This document shows positions 15,120-19,736 of a stretch of 19,736 nt of DNA, in pieces. The notes beneath the pieces are model-generated. The model made no database searches and was not told where the DNA came from. It was given only the letters and a program-made list of their open reading frames with translations. Position 1 is the stretch's first letter. Each line of letters starts with the position of its first letter. This DNA is from RGIG6353 sp045594565 (GTDB lineage Bacteria; Bacillota; Clostridia; Oscillospirales; SIG627), in the NCBI GenBank assembly GCA_045594565.1, contig JAZNYT010000006.1, forward strand, positions 1-19,736, written 5' to 3'. A program made the translations under genes and the position numbers.

Positions 15120-16448
15120 ATGTTTCAGAGTCTTACGGATAAAATATCCGATGCTTTCAAAAAATTCAGAAACAAAGGAAAACTCACCGAATCCGACGTT
15201 AAAGAGGGAATGCGTGAAATAAAGCTTGCACTTCTTGAAGCAGACGTAAACTTCAAGGTAGTAAAGGCATTTATAAATAAGGTTTCTGAAAGAGCGGTAG
15301 GCAGTGAGGTGCTTGAAAGCCTTATGCCCGCCCAACAGATAGTTAAGATAGTTAACGAGGAGCTTTGTGCTATAATGGGTGAAAAGCACGAAAAGCTCAT
15401 TACCTCCCCAAAGCCTCCCACGGTAGTTATGATGTGTGGACTCCAGGGCGCAGGTAAAACCACCCACGCCGCAAAGCTTGCGCTTCTTATGAAGAAGCAG
15501 GGAAGAACGCCTCTTCTCGTTGCCTGTGACGTATACCGCCCCGCCGCTATAAAGCAACTCCACGTTGTAGGAGAGCAGGTAGGTGCCAAGGTCTACTCGG
15601 AGGAAAACGAAAAGGATCCCGTTAAGATAGCAAAGAACGGCGTTAGACTAGCAGAACGCGAGGGCTACGACCTTGTGTTTATAGATACCGCAGGACGTCT
15701 CCACATTGACGAGGTGCTTATGCACGAGCTTGAGGAGATAAAGGCGGCGGTAAATCCCACCGAGATACTTCTCGTTATTGACGCGATGCTCGGTCAGGAC
15801 GCGGTGAACGTTGCAGAACACTTCAACTCCCTTCTCGATATTACAGGCGTAATACTCACAAAGCTTGACGGTGATACCCGAGGCGGTGCGGCACTTTCGG
15901 TAAGACACGTAACGGGCAAGCCTATAAAGTACGTGGGTACGGGTGAAAAGCTTGACAACATCGAGCCCTTCCATCCCGAAAGAATGGCATCGAGAATACT
16001 TGGAATGGGTGACGTGTTATCTCTTATCGAAAAGGCACAGGAAAGCTTTGACGAGAAGAAGGCGCTGGAGCTTGAAAAGAAGCTCCGTCAACAGACCTTC
16101 ACTCTCTCCGATTACCTCGACCAGTTCGCACAGCTAAAGAATATGGGGAACCTCGATCAGCTTGTAGGAATGCTCCCGGGAATGAAGCCGGGCGCAATGA
16201 AGGACGTGAAGGTAGACGAGAAACAGCTCGCAAGGCAAGAGGCTATAATCCTTTCGATGACCGAAAAGGAAAGGGAAAACCCCGACCTTCTGAACTCGTC
16301 GAGAAAGAAGAGAATAGCCGCAGGAAGCGGAACGTCGGTTGAAGAAATAAACAGACTTCTCAAACAGTTCAACCAGATAAAAGAGCTTATGAAGCAGTTT
16401 ACGAAGCCTGGCAAGAGGTTCGGCAGAAAATTACCCTTCGGTTTTTAA
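15120..16448 (+). CDS. ffh: Signal recognition particle GTPase Ffh
   Basis: Binds 4.5S/6S-type SRP RNA and signal sequences, and delivers ribosomes to FtsY and SecYEG. The 442 residues contain an N domain (1-95), then a G domain with GLQGAGKTT at 107-115 (Ala in place of the commoner Ser), DVYRPAA near 139-145, DTAGR at 189-193 and TKLD at 247-250. The M domain carries GMLPGM at 350-355 and the RNA-binding GSGTS element near 402-406. The aaaggaggg site (15107-15115) overlaps the ylxM stop codon, placing the ATG at 15120. The SRP RNA gene is not in the window. Confidence 0.97.
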   Translation: MFQSLTDKISDAFKKFRNKGKLTESDVKEGMREIKLALLEADVNFKVVKAFINKVSERAVGSEVLESLMPAQQIVKIVNEELCAIMGEKHEKLITSPKPPTVVMMCGLQGAGKTTHAAKLALLMKKQGRTPLLVACDVYRPAAIKQLHVVGEQVGAKVYSEENEKDPVKIAKNGVRLAEREGYDLVFIDTAGRLHIDEVLMHELEEIKAAVNPTEILLVIDAMLGQDAVNVAEHFNSLLDITGVILTKLDGDTRGGAALSVRHVTGKPIKYVGTGEKLDNIEPFHPERMASRILGMGDVLSLIEKAQESFDEKKALELEKKLRQQTFTLSDYLDQFAQLKNMGNLDQLVGMLPGMKPGAMKDVKVDEKQLARQEAIILSMTEKERENPDLLNSSRKKRIAAGSGTSVEEINRLLKQFNQIKELMKQFTKPGKRFGRKLPFGF

Positions 16449-16449
16449 T

Positions 16450-16471
16450 ATTCGGAAACGAATTTTATAAT
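16450..16471 (+). promoter_or_regulatory. Small hairpin and -10-like TATAAT between ffh and rpsP
   Basis: The stem attcg/cgaat (16450-16454 and 16459-16463) has a GAAA tetraloop and is followed by a T run, which overlaps a consensus TATAAT at 16466-16471. No good -35 is found 17 bases upstream. It may be a weak internal attenuator or a weak internal promoter that adjusts rpsP relative to ffh. Confidence 0.3.
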
Positions 16472-16507
16472 AAAAACACAAAAAATTAAGCCATGGAGGT
16501 GAAAATA

Positions 16508-16753
16508 ATGGCAGTTAAAATCAGACTTAGAAGAATGGGTGCAAAGAAGGCTCCCTTTTACCGTGTAGTTGTTGCAGATTCAAGATATCCCAGAGACGGA
16601 AGATTCATCGAGGAGATCGGTTACTACAATCCTATGACAAATCCCGCAGAGATTAAGATCGACGTTGACGCAGCAAAGAAGTGGATCGCTAACGGCGCAC
16701 AGCCCACCGAAACTGCAAAGAGTCTCCTTAAGAAGACCGGCGCAATCGACTAA
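16508..16753 (+). CDS. rpsP: 30S ribosomal protein S16
   Basis: The 81-residue S16 protein, which binds 16S rRNA and is needed early in 30S assembly. The signature ADSRYPRDGRFIEEIGYYNP is intact (residues 23-42). I place the start at ATG 16508, preceded by GGAGG (16495-16499) at 8 bases and giving the usual MAVKIRLRRMG. The upstream ATG at 16493 lies on that binding site and is rejected. It sits between ffh and khpA, the normal Firmicutes order. Confidence 0.97.
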   Translation: MAVKIRLRRMGAKKAPFYRVVVADSRYPRDGRFIEEIGYYNPMTNPAEIKIDVDAAKKWIANGAQPTETAKSLLKKTGAID

Positions 16754-16770
16754 TTTTCGGAGGAACAGTT

Positions 16771-17010
16771 TTGAAGAAACTCTTGATCGACCTCGCATCG
16801 GCGATAGTCGATGTACCTGAAGAAGTAGAAGTTAACGAGCGTATGGAGGGGGATACTCTCCACCTTGAGCTCTCCGTTGCAAAAAACGATATGGGTAAGG
16901 TTATAGGCAAAGGCGGCAGAATCGCTAAAGCAATACGTACCGTTATGAAGGCTTCTTCCACAAAGAATGATCAGCACGTGGTTGTTGATATAGTAGAAAA
17001 AGAGAGGTAA
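16771..17010 (+). CDS. khpA: KhpA, KH-domain RNA-binding protein
   Basis: A 79-residue single type II KH domain, the RNA chaperone that pairs with KhpB/EloR in Gram-positives to influence cell elongation. The GxxG loop is GKGG at 46-49 in VIGKGGRIAKAI. The start codon is TTG at 16771, with GGAGG (16759-16763) 7 bases upstream, giving MKKLLIDLA as usual. In most Firmicutes rimM and trmD follow; here the gene ends in a terminator whose loop contains the stop codon. Confidence 0.94.
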   Translation: MKKLLIDLASAIVDVPEEVEVNERMEGDTLHLELSVAKNDMGKVIGKGGRIAKAIRTVMKASSTKNDQHVVVDIVEKER

Positions 17011-17024
17011 AACCTCTCTTTTTT
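16997..17024 (+). terminator. Terminator of the ylxM-khpA operon, bidirectional
   Basis: The stem 16997-17008 pairs with 17012-17023 (core agagaggt/acctctct) with a 3-base loop and a T run on both strands. The khpA TAA (17008-17010) begins at the last stem base and runs into the loop. It may also end the convergent S1-domain gene. Confidence 0.92.
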
Positions 17025-17026
17025 CT

Positions 17027-17210
17027 ATTGAATATTGAATATTGAATATTGAAGAATGAATAATTTCGGATAATTTCCTTCGGAAATTTTCAATTAAATA
17101 ATATTAAAAGTGTTTATAGCAAAATGCAAAATTATAATTGATTGTAATTTTCCCAAAGGGAAAATAAACCAAAATTATTCATTATTCAATCTTCATTATT
17201 CATTATCAAT
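17027..17210. repeat. AT-rich inverted-repeat element between convergent genes
   Basis: The left end has three perfect tandem attgaat heptamers (17027-17047) plus two degenerate copies to 17061. A 12-bp motif, aatgaataattt (17055-17066), recurs inverted at 17172-17183, and related attgaat/aataatg units continue inverted to 17210. Inside are two hairpins: aatttcc/ggaaatt (17072-17088) and attttccc/gggaaaat (17147-17165). No coding signal is convincing. The layout resembles a small non-autonomous palindromic element or a degenerate intergenic repeat. It abuts the stop codon of the minus-strand gene. Confidence 0.65.
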
Positions 17211-18123
17211 ACTTCCAGTCGGCAACGTTGCCTTCGGTAATAAAGTAATTGTTTTTGATAAAATGCTTGTCGGCGGTATAAGAATCCACGATAACAAGCT
17301 TCACTTTCATTTTTGATGGTATGATGTTTTTTATGTAGACAGATGCTACGTCACCTACCTCAACACCGCTTTTCCATTCTGCAAGACCTGCAAGGTTAGG
17401 AGCAAGCTCCACAAAAATGCCGTAGCTTTCAATACTTCTTACAATTCCCGCAACCGTCTGTCCTATTTCGAAGCAGGCGGCGTTCTCTTCCCACGTTCCG
17501 AGAAGCTCCTTGTGAGAGAGGGCAATTCTGCCTAGTGAAATGTTGTTGGGTACGTCCAGAGGCTCCTCTCTTGACTTAACAACTGCACGTATCGATTGAC
17601 CGATAGAAAATCTGTCGTCGGGGTGAGAGATGCGGGAAACCGAAATTGAATCAATAGAAAGAAGTGAAATGATACCGCAGCCGATATCGCAGAAAGCGCC
17701 GAATGGTTCAAAATGAGTAACCCTCGCATCAATTATGTCACCTATTTCAAGTGTGTTAAGATAGTTTTTAACACAAAGCTCTTGAGCGCGTCGGCGAGAG
17801 AGATATGCTATAGGCTCACTACCGTCGGGATATTCTATCCTGTCTATTACAAAAGAAACCGCCTTTCCCACTCTCGTTATGACCGCAATGTCACGGGGTA
17901 CTCTTCCGTCCTCGCTCCAAGCCACCTCCTCGCGCGGAATGATACCGCGACATACGCCAAGGTCAACGGATAACTCGAAATGAGATGAGCAGAGCATAAC
18001 TCTTGCTTCGAGAATTTTAGAATTTGCACGCGCTTCTTCAAGAGAAGCCATACTTGACATTGCTTCTCTGTTTTTTGCCGTCTTTATGATAAGTCCCTCG
18101 GGAAAGTAATTTTTATCGTTCAT
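17206..18123 (-). CDS. Triple S1-domain RNA-binding protein
   Basis: The 305-residue protein has three OB-fold S1 repeats, near 34-110, 127-206 and 219-281. The second (FEPFGAFCDIG) and third (IESYGIFVELAPNLAGLAEW) carry the clear S1 signature; the first is more diverged. It is shorter than typical ribosomal S1, which has four to six repeats, and resembles S1-like proteins annotated in Clostridia as RpsA-like. Start ATG at 18123-18121 has GGAGG (complement of 18130-18134) at 6 bases. It is transcribed divergently from mtaB and convergently to khpA. A role in mRNA binding or translation is inferred from the domains only. No promoter was confidently located in the upstream 18124-18250 stretch. 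Confidence 0.88.
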   Translation of the reverse strand: MNDKNYFPEGLIIKTAKNREAMSSMASLEEARANSKILEARVMLCSSHFELSVDLGVCRGIIPREEVAWSEDGRVPRDIAVITRVGKAVSFVIDRIEYPDGSEPIAYLSRRRAQELCVKNYLNTLEIGDIIDARVTHFEPFGAFCDIGCGIISLLSIDSISVSRISHPDDRFSIGQSIRAVVKSREEPLDVPNNISLGRIALSHKELLGTWEENAACFEIGQTVAGIVRSIESYGIFVELAPNLAGLAEWKSGVEVGDVASVYIKNIIPSKMKVKLVIVDSYTADKHFIKNNYFITEGNVADWKY

Positions 18124-18234
18124 ATTACGCCTCCAATGTTTTTACTTCATTTTATTCATACGTCAAAATCTTTATGCCTATTTTAATATTTCACCCTTAT
18201 CGGATTTTGTCATATCAAGGATGCAAAAAAACTA

Positions 18235-18263
18235 TTCAAAAATTTAAAAAAGTGTGCTACAAT
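18235..18263 (+). promoter_or_regulatory. Promoter of mtaB
   Basis: A TTCAAA -35 (18235-18240), 17-nt spacer and extended -10 TGCTACAAT (18255-18263). The predicted start is near 18270, inside the 16-bp dyad that begins at the last base of the -10. Confidence 0.7.
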
Positions 18264-18297
18264 ATAGCCGAAGAGAGTTCGACTCTCTTCGGCTATA
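18263..18297. promoter_or_regulatory. 16-bp perfect inverted repeat at the mtaB start site
   Basis: Arms 18263-18278 and 18282-18297 (core gccgaagagagt/actctcttcggc) pair perfectly around a 3-base tcg loop. No T run follows on either strand, so it does not look like a terminator. Position, from the -10 through +1 to about +28, fits a repressor operator or a stable 5'-terminal mRNA stem-loop. Confidence 0.75.
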
Positions 18298-18325
18298 ATA
18301 AATAAATCAAAGGTATGCACAAAAA

Positions 18326-19597
18326 ATGAAAAAAGTGGGAATATTAACTCTGGGCTGTAGAGTAAATCAATATGAAAGCGACGCTATCTCCGAGCTTCTC
18401 TCGAAAAAAGGCTTTGAGGTTTGTAGCTTCGACGACGATTGCGATATATATCTTATAAATACCTGCAGTGTTACCGCCGAGTCCGACTCCAAAAGCAGAA
18501 AGGCTATAAGACGGGCGATAAGACAGAGAGAGACAACGGGGTGCAAGGTTGCGGTAATAGGCTGCTTCGTGCAGGGTGCTACCAAGGAATACCCCGAGCT
18601 TCTCGAAGCGGACTTTATTGCAGGTAACCGCAATAAAGCATCTGTTGCCGAAAACGTTGAAAGACTTCTTTCGGGGGAAAGACTCGATATGAGAGAAAGC
18701 CTTGAAGGCGCACCTTATGAAAATCTTACTATTGATTCAAGACGCTACGTTAAGGCTTACGTAAAGATTGAGGACGGGTGTAACAACTTCTGCTCCTATT
18801 GTTACGTACCATTCGTTCGAGGGAGAGTCAGGTCGAGAAAAAAAGAGGATATAATCTCCGAGGTGTCTCGTCTTGTGGACAGGGGATACCGTGAAATTAT
18901 ACTAACAGGCATTGAGACCTCCTCGTATGGCGAGGACAGAGATGAAAAAGAGCCGCTTCTCTCACTGGTGGAGGAGCTTCAGAAAAAATGCCACGTTGAA
19001 AGACTCCGCTTTGGCTCCTTACACCCTTCATATTTCACCGAAGAAAGAGTGAAAAGACTCTCTTCCATCGAAGGTGTGATGTCTCATTTTCACCTATCCG
19101 TTCAAAGTGCCTCAACAAGTGTCCTTGAGAAAATGGGACGTCACTACAACAGAGAAACTCTTTATGGGGCTGTTGAGAATATACGTAGGCATTTCGAGGA
19201 CGTAAATCTTTCCTGCGATATGATATGCGGATTTCCTGAGGAGACAGACCGCGACTTCGAGGATAGTCTTCGCTTTGTAGAGGATGCCGAAATACTTCAC
19301 ACCCACGTTTTCCCCTATTCTCAAAGAGAAGGAACGAGAGCCTCGAAAATGCAAGAGGTAAAAACCTTTGTAAAGCACGAAAGAGCAAGACTTATGACAA
19401 AAAAGGCGGAGGAAATTCACCGCAGGATTTTCGATAAGAATATAGGCAGGGAATATAATATGATGGTGGAATTCTTTAAGAACGGAAAGGCTTTGGGGTA
19501 TACCGAGAACTTCTTGAACCTTTCAATTCCTATCCCCGGAAACTGCGAAAAGGGCGATATAGTGAGGGTAAAGATCACGCCCGATATGGACAGGTAG
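18326..19597 (+). CDS. mtaB: tRNA t6A37 methylthiotransferase MtaB
   Basis: A radical SAM enzyme that converts t6A to ms2t6A at position 37 of tRNAs reading ANN codons. In its 423 residues the N-terminal UPF0004 domain has Cys11, Cys47 and Cys80, binding the auxiliary Fe-S cluster. The radical SAM site CNNFCSYC gives Cys152, Cys156 and Cys159. A TRAM RNA-binding domain forms roughly the last 60 residues. The LGCRVNQYES motif near 9-18 distinguishes MtaB (CRVN) from the MiaB and RimO types. ATG 18326 has only a weak aaagg site 13 bases away, so translation may be inefficient. It is a single gene with its own promoter and dyad. Confidence 0.95.
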   Translation: MKKVGILTLGCRVNQYESDAISELLSKKGFEVCSFDDDCDIYLINTCSVTAESDSKSRKAIRRAIRQRETTGCKVAVIGCFVQGATKEYPELLEADFIAGNRNKASVAENVERLLSGERLDMRESLEGAPYENLTIDSRRYVKAYVKIEDGCNNFCSYCYVPFVRGRVRSRKKEDIISEVSRLVDRGYREIILTGIETSSYGEDRDEKEPLLSLVEELQKKCHVERLRFGSLHPSYFTEERVKRLSSIEGVMSHFHLSVQSASTSVLEKMGRHYNRETLYGAVENIRRHFEDVNLSCDMICGFPEETDRDFEDSLRFVEDAEILHTHVFPYSQREGTRASKMQEVKTFVKHERARLMTKKAEEIHRRIFDKNIGREYNMMVEFFKNGKALGYTENFLNLSIPIPGNCEKGDIVRVKITPDMDR

Positions 19598-19617
19598 AAA
19601 AAGTTTACAAATTCTTC

Positions 19618-19646
19618 TTGAAAAGTATGCCAAAATCTGTTAAAAT
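19618..19646 (+). promoter_or_regulatory. Orphan promoter downstream of mtaB
   Basis: A TTGAAA -35 (19618-19623), 17-nt spacer and extended -10 TGTTAAAAT (19638-19646). The expected start is near 19653. No gene follows within the remaining 83 bases, so it drives either a gene beyond the edge or a short RNA. Confidence 0.7.
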
Positions 19647-19658
19647 ATAAGCGTAAAT

Positions 19659-19693
19659 AAACTTTGTTCATATTTAAAATATGAACAAAGTTT
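19659..19693. repeat. 17-bp perfect dyad after the orphan promoter
   Basis: Arms 19659-19675 and 19677-19693 (ends aaactttgttcat/atgaacaaagttt) are perfectly complementary around one central base. The AT-rich stem begins about 6 bases after the predicted transcript start. The final ttt is too short for a convincing terminator, though it could act as one for mtaB. Confidence 0.75.
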
Positions 19694-19705
19694 CATCAAA
19701 AACAT

Positions 19706-19727
19706 AAAAAAGCCTTTATATTAAGGC
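19706..19727 (-). terminator. Weak minus-strand terminator at the right edge
   Basis: The stem gcctt/aaggc (19712-19716 and 19723-19727) has a 6-base loop. Read leftward it is followed by six Ts (complement of 19706-19711). The 5-bp stem is short. It would end a gene approaching from beyond the window. Confidence 0.4.
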
Positions 19728-19736
19728 GTTTGAAAG

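Noticed and set aside
17110..17316. 68-codon + strand open frame
   Set aside because: It overlaps the AT-rich repeat element and the 3' end of the well-supported minus-strand S1 gene, has no ribosome binding site, and has low-complexity composition.
18263..18297. The mtaB dyad as an intrinsic terminator
   Set aside because: Neither strand has a T run directly after the stem, and the gene to its left is transcribed away from it.
19681..19707. 8-codon open frame ATG...TAA inside the right-edge dyad
   Set aside because: It has no ribosome binding site and its ATG is buried in the hairpin arm; it is expected by chance in AT-rich DNA.
1..19736. CRISPR array, tRNA, rRNA, phage or transposase genes
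   Set aside because: I looked for regularly spaced repeats, cloverleaf-like segments and integrase/transposase motifs on both strands and found none.

Overview
The window looks like chromosomal DNA from an anaerobic low-to-mid GC Firmicute of class Clostridia, probably a gut Oscillospirales/Christensenellales-type lineage. This rests on gene order (priA-def-fmt-yugP-rsmB-rlmN-stp-prkC-rsgA and ylxM-ffh-rpsP-khpA are Gram-positive housekeeping blocks), strong GGAGG ribosome binding sites, frequent AGA/ATA codons, a PASTA-type Ser/Thr kinase and intergenic U-tailed terminators. The family-level assignment is inference. I see no phage, IS, CRISPR, tRNA or rRNA in the window.

Layout. 1-256: repeat-bearing intergenic DNA and a strong promoter. 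257-1522: a DUF1015 protein as a single-gene unit ending in a terminator, followed by a second, diverged copy of the upstream repeat. 1823-3043: a Gfo/Idh/MocA oxidoreductase with a Cys-rich insert, closed by a 13-bp terminator whose stem includes the stop codon. 3103-3136: a perfect 34-bp palindrome. 3198-13681: one long + strand transcription unit starting with an unrecognised one-TM protein. It continues with priA (replication restart), def and fmt (formylmethionine cycle), yugP-like protease, rsmB and rlmN (rRNA methylation), and the stp/prkC phosphatase-kinase pair. 13684-13810: a complex dyad region and a terminator directly before rsgA. 14735-17024: a second unit with its own promoter, ylxM-ffh-rpsP-khpA (SRP targeting, 30S protein, KH RNA chaperone), ended by a terminator. 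17027-17210: an AT-rich repeat element. 17206-18123: a minus-strand triple-S1-domain protein. 18326-19597: mtaB (tRNA t6A methylthiotransferase), divergent from the S1 gene. 19618 to the end: an orphan promoter followed by a 17-bp dyad and a weak minus-strand terminator.

Functionally most genes serve translation: initiator Met formylation and deformylation, 16S and 23S rRNA modification, 30S maturation GTPase, S16, KhpA, SRP, S1-type RNA binding and tRNA modification. Cell-wall-sensing phosphorylation and replication restart sit in the same operon. The proteins are ordinary. The less ordinary signals are non-coding. Four promoters share a 17-nt spacer and an extended -10 (a fifth has the 17-nt spacer only), and three promoters are followed at or just after the predicted start by a near-perfect inverted repeat. 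There are also two families of intergenic repeat and a structured prkC-rsgA spacer. I did not find a convincing new multi-gene system.
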